Origin: Asterias amurensis
Taxonomy: Eukaryota; Echinodermata; Asteroidea; Forcipulatida; Asteriidae
Reading direction: 5' to 3'
Length of the DNA stretch: 64,000 nt
Assembly (NCBI RefSeq): GCF_032118995.1
Contig: NC_092648.1
Coordinates: 23,650,059 to 23,714,058 of the forward strand
Both the position numbers and the translations under genes were made by a program. Positions 24,250 to 36,044 of this stretch are shown here, in pieces (position 1 is the stretch's first letter; each line of letters starts with the position of its first letter). The notes beneath the pieces were generated by a model. The model was not told the origin of the DNA. It did not search any database and was given only the letters and a program-made list of their open reading frames with translations.

Positions 24250-25920
24250 CTTTGATAAAACTCTCTTCATATTTCAGGACAATAAGCATGGTCCAATACA
24301 CTGTCACAGCTGTCTCACAAGCAAACAACTTAATAATTAGCCCCAAAACCAATTCATCACACTACACAGTTACAATCTGTAAAAGTTATGTTTAAAGCAA
24401 CATTACAGAAATGGTTTTTTGCTCACAAAACAGTCTCTTGCACTCCTGGCAGTGTAAGCACTGTATGCAAGGCCAAATAAAACAAAATACCAGTTGGTTG
24501 CCCTGCCCGCATCCTTTTTGGGGGCTGCATCCTTTTTTTTATTTACTACATGTATTTGTTATTTTTCTAACGTGATGCTCTCGAACATGTGTAACCGTTT
24601 CATAAAACAATAATAGTGAATGCCTACCAGCAAATCTTTTTACAAATCCGACCTGTTAATACTAATACAGTAATAGTGTTGACAGGTCCTCATGCAACAA
24701 ATAGGTATAAAATAAGTTTGCAAAAAAAATGCAATGGGTTTAAACTGAAGAATTGGTGGCCCGTTTGATTTGAAATACTAAGCGGCCACCTTGAAAAAAA
24801 TAGTGAAATTGGCTCAAAAATAATGTTTTGCCAAATTAATACAAGTTTTTATCCTGATTACATAGTGTTTGTTTTGGTTTCGTTTGTTTGAACTTTGCTC
24901 TAGTAACAACACAATGATGGGAACAAATTTAAGTTTTTCAAAACTTTATGATGTTCAATATCTTAGGAAACTACTTTTTCGATGTACGTTCGACACTAAA
25001 ATAGTGAATTTTTAAATCCCTCTATTTCAACCATGGGCAGAAAATTATCATAATTTACATTACAAAGCACAATTGATACATGGATTCATTTCTTTAAAAA
25101 ATCTTCGTATTTGTACAAAATCCTGGTGTCTGACAACACATTTTGTTCGTACAGTACACACAGTATGTCCGACACCTCCGAAATAAATATAACAAAAGCC
25201 TTCTTGAACGCCTTTAAATTATAATACAAAGCTAAAAATTGGTACACGGTAACTTTCATCCAAATTACTCAAATCTTGCCTCAAAACAAGTGTATCTCAT
25301 TCCCTTTTTTTCTACTGCCAATTAAAAACACAATAATTATAATCTGCAGAATTTCCATTTCCAAAACCCACTGGGTTGGTACTTAATTATTATCAGAAAA
25401 GCTTGATTTTGCATTTGTTTGTTAAATACAGGTACATGCAAGCCTGGGTACATGTGGTAACCCCCAAGCAAGGATAGAGCTTTTATTCAATAGTAAAATG
25501 TTGCCAAGGCTCCAAAGACAGAGTTTGAACTAGATTGGTTTTCATAAAAAAGCATTTCTCTGAGTTACATCCCACACTGTGGTGTTTTGGGCGAATGGCT
25601 TCTATATCCAAAGATGTGGATGTATAACTTGTTTGATAAAATTACCTTTATATCTCTATCCAGAACAAAAATTCCTTTTATTTATATCACTGTAATAATA
25701 CTCTCTGTCCGAAATGTACATCTGACACCATGGCACTGCCCCAAAGTTACTTCGGAATAACTAACGTTTAAGATAACATGAACTGATAGCTGTCAGTGTA
25801 AAATTTCAAAAAATGTAACCATGAATAGTCTACCAACCAGTAATTTCAAAATTAACTTAACGGCGCAGTTTCTCCAAACATACCTTTTTGGCTGCCGGGG
25901 ATTTTTTGGCTGTTCATAAA
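24250..25920. other. No gene or clear repeat recognised
   Basis: AT-rich, with only short frames. Could be intron of the - strand gene if the 28.3-kb exon belongs to it. Confidence 0.5.
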
Positions 25921-26732
25921 ATTACTGAAGATATGCATGGGTAATCTTAGGAATCTATAATACTTATTATTGAGAAATTAAATTCATTTATATAATTTAT
26001 TTCATATATACGATTGACTTTTGTGGAAATAAATTAGGTCAGAGAATAGACTCTGTAGTGTAGATTCATAATGTACTCGCTTTTGGCTCACTCATCCTAT
26101 CCACAATTAAAGTATTTGCACAATTATCAGTGCTCACAACTATAAGGTCCTTACAGCAATTTCTTATTTCTAAAAAAAAAAAATTAAAGTTTAATTTTGA
26201 AATGGAGGTTTTTTTTTGCCATTATTCATTTAAATTCGTTTAAACCCTATTTACCAGGAGCTCAGCAATATGGAATAAGCATTTTTATGACCCAGACAAA
26301 TTGCAATAAAGACTGTAATATAGTTCTGAGCACTGCCGTGACAAGGGTTGCTTTGGTAAAATTCAGTAATGATTGTTGTAAAACTACCATTCCTATTTAA
26401 AAGATGTTAAATTTACATCCAAGATAAAGAACAATAATTTTGGTTTTACACTTATTGTGTGTTTAAAACACTGTTTACTCAGAACTTTCCAGAGTCCTGT
26501 GAAAAGTCCACTCAAGATGAACAGCCTATTTTTAAAGGTTGCACATAATTCATATATGTTTTTAGAATGGACAACGCAATGACTACAGATGAAATAGTAT
26601 CAAAAATCATTAAGGTTGTTAAGCGTGTGCTTCTTTCTTGGGTATGTTGGTGAAGAGAGAGACGTTGTCAAAACTCTCAAGAATGTCTGTTTGACCGAGG
26701 AGAATGTCATTTATGATGTTGACAACTTGGCT

Positions 26733-27050
26733 TTAGTTGGTGATGTGGTACTGTTTGAGGCCTAGTAGTGGGTGGAGAATCTTGGTGAGATGTCTGGCCT
26801 TGTTGTAGGTTGTTGAAACCCTGGGCGCCACGATGGGATGGAGGGGAACATCGGGATTGTGAATCTTGGGTTGACCGAAAGAAATAAGGGCAGGGGGATG
26901 TAGAGGTTTTGAGATGGCAGTACCTGGGTGTGCTGATGGCTTGAGGCGGGACTGATGGAGAGATCGGTGCTTGTTGCTGATCTCGTGTTCGATGGCCTGA
27001 TTGGGGTTTCTTGGTAAATGTATGTAAGTGATGGCCGACAGAATCACAGT
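26733..27050 (-). mobile_element. Penelope-like element fragment, reverse-transcriptase part (- strand)
   Basis: The - strand reads YIHLPRNPNQAIEHEIS, then VPLHPIVAPRVSTTYNKARH and LTKILHPLLGL. These resemble the RPIVSxxGxPTYxLAKxLxxIL block of Penelope polymerases. It runs outward from a telomere-like core at 27,061-27,115, mirrored by the + fragment at 27,190-27,640. Confidence 0.6.
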
Positions 27051-27060
27051 CTCCTTGAGG

Positions 27061-27115
27061 TTAAGTCAGATCCCTAACCCTAACCTAAACTCAACCCTAC
27101 CCTAACCCTACCAAA
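27061..27115. repeat. Telomere-like CCCTAA-rich block between Penelope fragments
   Basis: Contains ccctaaccctaacc and further degenerate units (aaccctaccctaacccta). It sits exactly between the divergent Penelope copies. Confidence 0.7.
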
Positions 27116-27189
27116 AACTCAAGTCTGAATCCAGACCCTGCTAACCCTCAAGAACGCTAAGCTACCAAGACCATTCAAAGCAAGCAGTA

Positions 27190-27640
27190 GAATGCTGCCA
27201 TCTAAGCCCTACCTCAAGACCAATCCATCCACTTCTTGCCAGCCGACAAGGGTAACACCACTGTGGACAAACCTACCACTAAGATATGACCACAAGGTGA
27301 CTAAAATTCTGTCAACTGACACTTTCAGACGCCCACCAAGAAATCCCATCCTGGCCATTGAATGCAAGATCAGCATCAAGCTCTGATCTCTCCATCAGTC
27401 CCGCCTCAAGCCATCAGCACACCCAGGTACTGCCATCTCAAGACCTCTGCATACCCCTGCCCTCATTTCTTTCGGTCAACCCAAGATTCACAATCCCAAT
27501 GTTCCCTTCCGTCCCATCTTGGTGCTCAGGGTTTCAACAACCTACAAGGCCAGCCATCTCACCAAGATTCTCCACCAACTACCTGTCCTCGAACAGAACC
27601 ACCTCACCCATCAAGCCAGTATTTTGAGTTCCTAGTAAAT
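27190..27640 (+). mobile_element. Penelope-like element fragment (+ strand), mirror of the - copy
   Basis: Reads LPADKGNTTV in one frame, then after frameshifts YDHKVTKILSTDTFRRPPRN, SLHQSRLKPSAHPGTAIS and STTYKASHLTKIL. ADKGN-T-V followed by a D-x-T-x-R/Y-x-x-x-x-DP/NP pattern is typical of Penelope polymerases. Frameshifts and stops show it is dead. Confidence 0.6.
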
Positions 27641-28264
27641 GGGGTTTATTGATCAAGAGTGTTCTTCAAAATTGTTTTGCAAAAAGAAACTTTCAATTTC
27701 ATTCATGTGTTGATTTTCACTTCAGGATCTTTTGACCATTAGAACTATGAAAAAGCCATTAATGACCTTTATAGTTCTGAGCAGCAGATGATTGTGCAAA
27801 TAATTTAAGTAGAATGGATGAGAAAGTGTCTACTGTTTAATGTACGAGCCGAAGGCAAGTACATTTGTAGTTAAAAGAACCTACAATTCAGAGTCTATTC
27901 TCTGACAAAATCTATTTCTACAAAAGTCAATGTATGAAATAAATTAAATGATTTGGATATATCAATTATAAGTGTAGATTCCTAAAGACCTCAATGATTT
28001 TTGATACTATTTTATCTGTAGTATTGCATAGTCCATTCGAAAAACATCATGTATACGTAAACAATATAAAAATAGGCAATTTACAAAATTTTAACCCTGA
28101 TTCTGATTACATAGGAAAGGTAATTTTACATCAATCATTACTGATTTTTACCAAAGCAACAGTTGGCACTGTGATTGTTAACTAAAGAATACCTATGCAT
28201 AGATTAACAGAATTAATGTTTGTTGATACAATTGGATCCATTTCTGGATGTGTTCTACACTGAC

Positions 28265-28372
28265 CTGATTCCATTCTTCTTCTTGCAAGCTTGAGTGTAG
28301 ATCCGACCTTAACGGTCATACAACTTGACTGGTCAGGCACTTTGACGACTGAATGGTACGCACGGTCTCCAA
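28265..28372 (-). CDS. Candidate - strand exon (108 bp), unrecognised
   Basis: Acceptor ttgtcttacag and donor gtcagt bound a 108-bp segment with one open phase: GDRAYHSVVKVPDQSSCMTV then KVGSTLKLARRRMES. It could be a 5' exon of the - strand gene whose 3' end is at 9 kb. A possible preceding exon is 28,896-28,955 (ATG at 28955, MDSLICLLNHCQAACLSPGE), but its phase does not fit directly. Confidence 0.35.
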
Positions 28373-29035
28373 CTGTAAGACAAGTCAAATTTTGAGCAGA
28401 CTGTCAATATCGATAACATGCGTATATCTAGTCTTGTGCAAGTTGTTGTTATTCACCAACCCAACAGTGCACTCAACTATCGCAAAACCCCCTCACTCGG
28501 ATCCGTGCTAAAAAGATCGCTGATCACCACTCAAGGTTTGCAGCTCCCAGAACGCCCTCTATTGGTGGAATAATCGCAACTCGAATAACAAAATTGAAAA
28601 AGCAAAGTGGTGAAAGAATAACTTAATTCATGCGAGATTGATGACGAGATTCAATAAAATGCCAGATGCAACTGGCAGATATATACAACAATAATCAAAA
28701 ATGGGCAGACAATGCTTTTGGATGCAAAATGTTTCTTGTATTGATACACCAAGACAAGGGGGACAATTTTGAGTGAATGTGCTCTCCAGGCCAATGTGCC
28801 CGCTACGGAAAGTGACACAACTGGGGGAAAATATCCGCATAAAAACGTGTTTCTATTTATAAATAAAAAAAATAAAAAATAAAAAAAGATTTCACCTCTC
28901 CTGGAGACAGACATGCAGCTTGGCAATGATTCAACAAGCAAATGAGGGAGTCCATGCTATGCTATAATTTGGCACTATTATTTATTCAGACAATCAGGAA
29001 CATGAGCTCAAAGAGGTTCAATAAAATCAATAATT

Positions 29036-29296
29036 TGGAAAAGTTTCCGTATGGCGCCACCACTTAATTTATATAGCATAATTTACCTCAATGAGATATC
29101 CCTTTTTGCAAAAAAAGGGAAAAGTTTCCGTATGGCGTCACCACTTTTTCATTCGAAATTAAATAATATAGTATCTAATTTACCTGATTGATATATCCCT
29201 TTTTGTAAAAATGAGTGAAAAAGTGGTGGCGCCATGCGGAAAGTTATCCAAAAAAAGAGTGAAAAAGTGGTGGCGCCATACGGAAAGTAATATCCC
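29036..29296. mobile_element. Doubled palindromic MITE, ttccgtatggcgccaccac family
   Basis: The end motif occurs twice on the left (29,043; 29,127) and twice inverted on the right (about 29,225; 29,268). This suggests one copy inserted into another. Confidence 0.75.
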
Positions 29297-29599
29297 ATCG
29301 GATTACTTTTTACCCCAACTTACTCATCACTATGCTCTTATCATATTGAGTCGTGTGGCTCTTTGCTGAATAACGGGCGGTATGCAGGTCCTGTCTATGA
29401 ACTACTGGCGCCTCACAGGTCCGAACTGGTGAACTAGAGTGCCATGACAGTGGAGTGTTTTTTCGAGCCGGAGTCAAAGGAAATTAGCGGCGTATATGTA
29501 CATGCATTAACTGCGAATGACCAAAGAATACCGTTCAGAAGTACCAGCGGGTTTTACGGAAATGCATTTTGACAGGAAGAAATTAAAACAAATAAGATT

Positions 29600-29700
29600 T
29601 ACCTTTTCTTTGTGAAATTTAGAACTACGACGTCACATCATATCCTCTACGCAGTTACAAAATGGCGCTGCTCAACTCGCGCATGTGCACTGCGCGCTGG
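29600..29700 (-). promoter_or_regulatory. Possible promoter / noncoding first exon of the - strand gene
   Basis: A YY1-like caaaatggcgc (+ strand, about 29,659) lies near a CRE-like tgacgtcgt on the - strand. A potential - strand donor (aaaaggtaaatc) follows near 29,600. AKIP1 starts about 1 kb away in the opposite direction, so the interval may drive divergent transcription. This rests on motifs only. Confidence 0.2.
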
Positions 29701-29964
29701 CATTGCTGCATGGGTCACCGCTTTATTGGTTGAGGTCAGGTCTTTTTTATCCAATGGCATCGGCGTATTTGTGTAAAGAAACAATTAACATTGGTGCAAT
29801 AAGCTAAAATTTGACAGTAGTCTTTTAACCAGTATTTTAGTTTTGTCAATTCACTTTCCTTGGAAAATACTTCACAAGTTTAAATCTTACTCTGCAGGGT
29901 TGGCCCCTTCAACTTTTTGAGTGTGGTTATTGTCGGCTGCAGGACGAAAAGTTTCGATTTCGAC

Positions 29965-30316
29965 TTTTGAATGGTCAGTTTCACATGTCCAGACCCCAGG
30001 CCAGGCACCACTACATACATAATTGAAGAGGAAGGTTCAAAGAGAACACCCATGGTCAACTTGACCCGGCCCAGGGGTTTTAGTATTTTTTTAAATAAAT
30101 TTTGAAAACAATTATTATTTTAACCCACACAAAATTAACCGTACTGCGTGTGGTGCTTGCATATCAGGCATTACTTTTGTTCAATTATTCGCATGTCGGC
30201 CTCGCCTCAGAACGAAGTCATATTACGAATTTTGAATGGTCAGTTTCACCATTCCTCCATGGTTTCACATGTCCAGACCCCTGGGCCGGGCACCACTACA
30301 TACAGAATTAAAGAGG
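29965..30316. repeat. Direct repeat upstream of AKIP1
   Basis: ttttgaatggtcagtttcac with the following catgtccagacccc and gcaccactacatac occurs at 29,965-30,025 and again at 30,228-30,316. Confidence 0.65.
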
Positions 30317-30499
30317 CTGGTTTACAAAAAAAAAAAAAAAAAAAGTATAAAACAACATATGAAAATACACACTCCGTTACATATGTATTGGTTTTGTGCG
30401 TAAATGCAATTTGAATGTTGAACGAGTAACTGGGTCGTGTTTGACATTCGAATATCCAATGTCCAATGTCGAACGTGAAACCAACTTCACACTGGTAAA

Positions 30500-30711
30500 A
30501 TGTACGCCTTTTCTGTAGGTGACAGACTAATGCAACGCAGTTCATATTGGAGAAGATCCGGTTTGGTCATAACCCTAGACGTGTTATAAATAAGGGAAAC
30601 TTAACACAAACAGGGTGTTTGAGGGCGCCATGACATTCTATCCTCACAACACTAAACACAAAATTGATATCCGAGGAAGACGCGGGCAAGCTTTATACAG
30701 ACTGCTGTAAA
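30500..30711 (+). promoter_or_regulatory. Inferred AKIP1 promoter and 5' UTR
   Basis: A TATA-like ttataaataagg lies at about 30,583-30,595, some 120 bases before the AKIP1 start codons. The first donor (gtaagg) directly follows the ATG ATG at 30712-30717. The stretch just upstream (30,400-30,510) is a repeat with an inverted copy near 4,660-4,750. Confidence 0.35.
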
Positions 30712-33700
30712 ATGATGGTAAGGATATATATTATTTTAACCAATCTTAAAGTGTTCATTTATTATTGTGGTGGGAACCTTGTGGTGTAGCCGGTTTCGTG
30801 GATCAGATGCGCTAGTTTTCAAAAAAGAAATGTGCATGAAGAGGACGAAGTGCATGACGAAAAGTCAAAAGGAAAGTGTTCAAAGCAAAACTCCACAACT
30901 ACACTAGAACTACTTGATTGAACTTAAAAATTAAACATCTGCTTCGTGCTAGTAGAGTAAAGCAAGACAGTTCTCTAAAGAAAAAGAACAAACTTTACCT
31001 GGCAAGTAGATACACACATGGTGCTACTGCAAGCCAAATATACATTGATACCTCACCATGCAATGCCTCAAATCCTATATAACTTTTTTATGAGTCTAAC
31101 TTTAATAACTTTAGTAAAAAGATTAGATAGTTATTGCGATAGCGCAGCCCCCCTCCCCCTCCCCCCCCCCCCCCTGACGGCGTAGCCGGAGGGTTACGAA
31201 GCATGCTCGAATTGTAAAGGGCGAAATGGTCTAGTCAGCAGATTTGCTCAATTTTTACCACTTTCAAAAATCATGACACAAATTCTAGGAACACAAACTT
31301 AATCCTCAATGGCTAATGAATATCACACAAAAACACAATTGAGAAAATATGTGAGATAGTATGAAAATATGTAGTAATATGTAATATAAAGACCATTTCG
31401 CCCTTTACATTCGAGAATACTTCGTACTAACCCTCCGATAACGCCTTCAGGAGGAGGGTTACGTTATCACAACTAGTAAGAAGACTGAAGAGTGCATTTA
31501 CAAATTGACAATGTAGTAATAACTATGATGACCTTACACTTACAGACAGGGGACACAGAAAACTTTTTGCACAATGTGATTGTGAATATCTTCACAGTTT
31601 ACCAAAAACAGTCTTACGAACAGCTGTTGACCATAAATTGCACCTGTTTTTTTTTAATTGGTCAGCAAACTTTTCCTACAAGGTGCCTGGGGTACAGCCA
31701 GGGATGTGCAAAAATACTTACCCTGCCCAGCCAGGTAGCATCAGGACACGGACACTCAACGGGACTAGCACACAGCCCACAGGGCCAACTTTCATATTTC
31801 GTCCACGGCAATTTCCTTGCTGCTAAGTGCTAATTACAACTGAGTCCTACCTAGACTTAGAGCTATGAGGTGTTAAACCTCTAGGTGTACCTCTTGTTCT
31901 AGGTGTACCTTCTGCTAATCCTGAGTCCCCTGTGGCAGGGACTAAAATTGATAATGTGCATTGCCATTAGTGAAAAACAATCTAAATAATGATTTTCCCT
32001 CCCCCTGTTATTAACATTTAGGAAGACTGGATGTCGTGCACATTGTGTAGAACAGGAAGACAAGGACTTGATGTATTACAGAGGGCACAACAGCGTAAGG
32101 TAGAATGGCCTCAACAGCCTCATCATGAAAAGTCACCAATACAGGTACAAATCATGTTGGTTTTTTCTTTCCAAATGTTACAGCCGATGGCTAGGAACCA
32201 ATCAATATTGTTTAGGGGGATTTTTTTCAGGGAAATGTTTTTTTCAATCCTGAAGCAACCTCTTTATTGAGATACCCCCTCCCCCCCAAAATGGGAAAAA
32301 ATAGCCTTTAAATCACTACATAAAACAAGTTTTTAATTTGCAAATAACCTTGACTTTATTTCTAATGAGCCCCATTTCCTCTTCATGCAAAGTTAGGCAT
32401 GACAAGTTTCCTTTTGCACTTTAGGCCTGGGACTTCACAGAGGTAATGAGGGCAATTGCTTCAATGCCCCAATAGTCATTGCCTTGGTGTCCCTTGAAAT
32501 GTTCCAGTACAAATTAACATTTCCCGAATTGAGGTTCCTGTCATGCCCTAGCCCACCTTGTTGAGCTGTTAGTGGCTCCACTTTTAACATCGGTCTCATC
32601 ACTGTCATCATTACAGTAAAATAAGAAGGACACAGCAGTTGCCAAATGCATAGAACAGCTGAACAGAAGGAGGGGGGGAGAGTAGAGATTCAAACTGTAT
32701 TGTCGATCATGTCTTTGCATCATTTTTGTTATCTCTTTATCATAGGATCCAATGAAGTTTACCACAATTGATGATGCTTTTTCAAGTATCCTCCAGTATA
32801 TGTCAACCACGACTAGACAGTGTCGGGTAAGTTGGTAACATCACACCCATAACAACCGTACTGCAAGCAAATTGATTTAGTTACCTACCAAAAGGACCTA
32901 TTATGCAACTAGTAGTTAAAGGCAATGGACACTATTGGTAATTACTCAAAATAATTATTAGCATAAAACTTTTTTTTTGGTGACGAGTAATGGGGAGAGG
33001 TTGATGGTATAAAACAGAAACGGCTCCCTCTGAAGTGCCATAGTTTTCGAGAAAGAAGTAATTTTCCACGAATTTGATTTTGATACCTCAGATTTAGAAC
33101 TTGATCATGTGGTCTCGAAATGAACCATCTAAACGCACTTAACTTCTTGTGAGAAGGGTGTTTTTTTCTTTCATTATTTTCTCGCAAGTTCGATCACCGA
33201 TTGAGCTCAAATTTTCACAGGTTTGTTAGTTTATGCATATGTTGAGGTACACCAACTGTAAAGGCTAGTCTTAGACAATTACAAATAGTGTCCACTGCCT
33301 TTACTGGCCTGACATTTCAACCCTAGCAGCATCTTTCTCAAAGTGCTAAATGACAAACTTTTTAAAGTTCGACAATGTCAGTTATTTAATAACCAATATA
33401 ACAAAAAAACTATTTTAACGAGAACTGTATTTTACATTTCCTCAGAGATATTACAGGAGTGCTCCACCTGCTCAGCATAATCCATTAGACAAACAACACA
33501 CCAAGAGATTCCACACTCCACAGTATACCGAGGTTCACAAAAAACACCCAGTGAGTATTTGCTCTTTTCCAGATTTTCTTTCCAGGTAAAAATGTCGTGC
33601 AAGATATATTCTACTAGTTTTCAACAGAGTACACTGACCAAATAAATTGCCATGTTGAAACAGAAATTGAATTACTTTATGGGATGTATTCTTTTATGTA

Positions 33701-34704
33701 AAACCCACTGAAATGTAAGACAGAAAATCTCTGTCTGTGACTCCGCAGGACGAACAAAAGCAAAAATGGAAAAGACAGACACCAAATGATTTTTTTGCAA
33801 AAAGGCAGTAAAATCAGCGAAGAAAGGGGTGAAAACGCATAACAAAATTGGGCTGTGTGGGCCTGCCACAATTTAACAAACACATTATTCGATGGACCAG
33901 TCTTGGTCAAATTTGGAGAAACAAAAAGTTGCTCACGGAACAGAGTTAAGACTACTTGGTATTGGTGGTTGGTGCAATCATTATACCTGGGGTTGTTTAA
34001 CTTTTTGATTTCCAAATTGGAATTGTTTTGGCTCTTAAAAATAGTATTCTATTTGCCGAGTGGTGTAGGGCAATTTGTTCAAGATTGTAGATTGATTGTT
34101 TGACATTTGGAAAACGCCTTTGGACAACCCATGTCAAATTGAGGTTAAAAGTTTAGGAGTCAATGGATAGTTTTCTATTTGACATAACAAAAAAAAAGTT
34201 GTGAGGCTTGTCAGTAATTTCAAATTTAATTTTTAATATTATAGCACTTTGCACTGTATGCTATGGGTGTTTATTTAGTGGTGCACCCTTAATAGTAGAA
34301 AACGAATATGTACATCCAGACCCAATTTCATAGAACCTGTAAGCACATAAACTTGCTAAGTACAGAAAAGTCTTACTTAAAACACAAACAAACAGGTTAC
34401 CGGCCAAAACTACATTGAGTTTACATTGTTGTGACTGGTGCCTCACCCAATTTTTAAGCATTATGTTCTGCTTAACAGCTTCATGAAATTGGGCCCTGCT
34501 GTCTTGAAGGATTTAAAAGCCTGACAGACATTTTAACAATATTTCTATCTTGATTTTCAGTTACTGAGATCTGAGGATGTCCACGTCATGGTCGCCCCAG
34601 GGACCTATGCTGTGACTGCCGGCGCTTGGGGTACATCTCAACAACAGACGCATGTGGTCCATGTCAACCAGGGGCAAAGTGTGGATCTCGATTTTGTTCT
34701 CTAG
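30712..34704 (+). CDS. AKIP1: AKIP1 (A-kinase-interacting protein 1) ortholog, 5 coding exons
   Basis: Coding exons: 30712-30717, 32022-32144, 32746-32826, 33446-33550 and 34561-34704 (stop TAG 34702-34704). All junctions are GT-AG and all introns are phase 0, giving 152 aa. Exon 1 carries only two ATG codons before the donor gtaagg. Seen: exon 2 has the LCRTGRQGLDVLQRAQQRKV helix, which matches the LxRSxRxxLEVLERAKRR region of vertebrate AKIP1. Exon 3 has a DDAFSSILQYMSTTTRQC segment and exon 4 starts RYYRSAPP, matching the FxxMxxYTSSQCxKYYSSVP region. Exon 5 ends with APGTYAVTAG, THVV and GQSVDLDF, nearly the vertebrate C-terminus. Known of the family: AKIP1 binds the PKA catalytic subunit and NF-kB p65 and affects nuclear retention and signalling. 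The human protein is about 210 aa, so this one is shorter in the middle. Identity is confident; the minimal exon 1 is inferred. Confidence 0.88.
31127..31476. mobile_element. Palindromic MITE in AKIP1 intron 1
   Basis: ggagggttacgaagcatgct and tgtaaagggcgaaatggtct on the left are mirrored by agaccatttcgccctttaca and actaaccctccgataacgcc on the right. A C-rich run breaks the left arm; the arms are about 120 bp. Confidence 0.8.
32920..33300. mobile_element. TTAA-type MITE in AKIP1 intron 3
   Basis: ttaa precedes aggcaatggacactattggt; the right end tagtgtccactgcct is followed by ttac. Full length, about 381 bp, 93 bases after the exon 3 donor. Confidence 0.88.
34317..34498. mobile_element. Palindromic MITE, GGGCCCAATT family, in AKIP1 intron 4
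   Basis: cagacccaatttcatagaac ... cttcatgaaattgggccctg, ending about 60 bases before the AKIP1 last-exon acceptor. Confidence 0.8.
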
Positions 34705-35425
34705 CAATAGACGTTCCTGTTGTTTTTTGTAAAGTAACTTTAAAGAGGGACTCCATGATCAAATAAGGTTTTGTGATCCACTCATTTTTCAATAGGTAGG
34801 GTTATTACGAAAGTTGAATAGCACCTACAAATTCTTCTTTGGATTGTACGTTTAAATTTTTTGCTATGGTAACGAGTTTAGAAACTTGTAATTTTTCCCC
34901 ACTTTCATGAGGACTCTAGCTATTTAAAATTGAGTGCATCAAACAAAATTTATTTTGACATTAAAGCCCACTCTTTAAAAAAATCTGGGAAATCTGAGCC
35001 GTTAGTTTTATTCCTTACATGAAGAAGAGTTGATTGGATTTTGCGTGAGAGTTGGATCTGATTCAATGTGGATTAATGCAGAACATGGTGCTCAATTTAT
35101 GCCCGCTACGTTCAAAAGGCAATGACCCAAAAGGCAATGACATTACACTTTCTGGTGCAACTGAGAGTGTTTACACCAGGCTCACGCCTTATTTTATATG
35201 CTTTGAACTGAAGGTGATTCTTAATTTAAACCATTTGGAAACCTTTGGGCACTTTAGGTGGTAGCAGACTCAGGTTACAGTAAATCAATGGTTAACTTTG
35301 TTAACAAAAGCGATTTATACTTGGTAAAGTTGCTCCCATTTCTACCTGGCGAATGTTTTTTCCTTCTATTTAAATCATGTATTGGTTGGAATATATACCT
35401 TACCTTCAATGGGATTTGGGTCCTG

Positions 35426-35693
35426 AAGTGGGACTTCCATAAGTGGGACTTCCATAAGTGGGACTTCCATAAGTGGGACTTCCATAAGTCACTTAAAGTG
35501 GGACTTCAATAAGTGGGACTTCCATAAGTGGGACTTCCATAAGTGGGACTTCCATAAGTGGGACTTCCATAAGTGGGACTACCATAAGTGGGACTTATAT
35601 AAGTGGGACTTCCATAGTGGGACTTCCATAAGTGGGACTTCCATACAAAGTGGGCAAGCCATACGTGAGACTTCCATAAGTGGGACTTCTATG
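35426..35693 (+). repeat. 15-bp minisatellite (aagtgggacttccat)n
   Basis: About 17 units with point variants (ttatat, tctatg) and one 12-base gap. It lies 0.7 kb beyond the AKIP1 stop codon, upstream of candidate poly(A) signals, so it is probably in the 3' UTR. Confidence 0.92.
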
Positions 35694-35871
35694 AACTCAT
35701 TTTCAACGCACTACTGAAATTTTAATCATGCTTTAACTAAGGATGCATTGAGGGTTTTACTTTAAAAATATGAGATCATGTCTGATTTGTACATTTTTCT
35801 TGAAGTGCTGCTCTTGTAAATATCAGTTGGTATTAACTATTATTCAAGTTTTTCCGTTATGGTTTTCTGTA

Positions 35872-35897
35872 AATAAAGTGTCTTTTTAACAATAAAA
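35872..35897 (+). terminator. Candidate AKIP1 polyadenylation signals
   Basis: Two AATAAA hexamers (35,872 and 35,891) lie about 1.2 kb after the AKIP1 stop codon. If used, the 3' UTR includes the 15-bp minisatellite at 35,426-35,693. No closer convincing signal was noticed. Confidence 0.4.
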
Positions 35898-36044
35898 ATC
35901 ATGACTGTGATCTTTACCTTTGTGTCAGTATAGGGTGCCCCTTTGTGTTTAATTTATTTTAGACAATGGACTTTTGTAACTTGGTGTCCTGCAACTCTGC
36001 AAATTATCTTTATGCAATCTAGACAGTTCAGGCAGTCATCATAA

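Larger units (their letters stand above)
25930..28180. repeat. Inverted repeats flanking the Penelope locus, in swapped order
   Basis: 27,770-27,990 is the diverged reverse complement of about 25,930-26,170 (shared cagagtctattctctgac). 27,990-28,180 is the reverse complement of about 26,330-26,610 (shared aatgatttttgatacta, accaaagcaac). The two pieces are in a different order on the two sides, as expected if the source was a tandem array. Confidence 0.6.

Noticed and set aside
31492-31833. 113-codon + frame in AKIP1 intron 1
   Set aside because: Would need to be outside the AKIP1 reading frame; no similarity to known families and no consistent splice sites.
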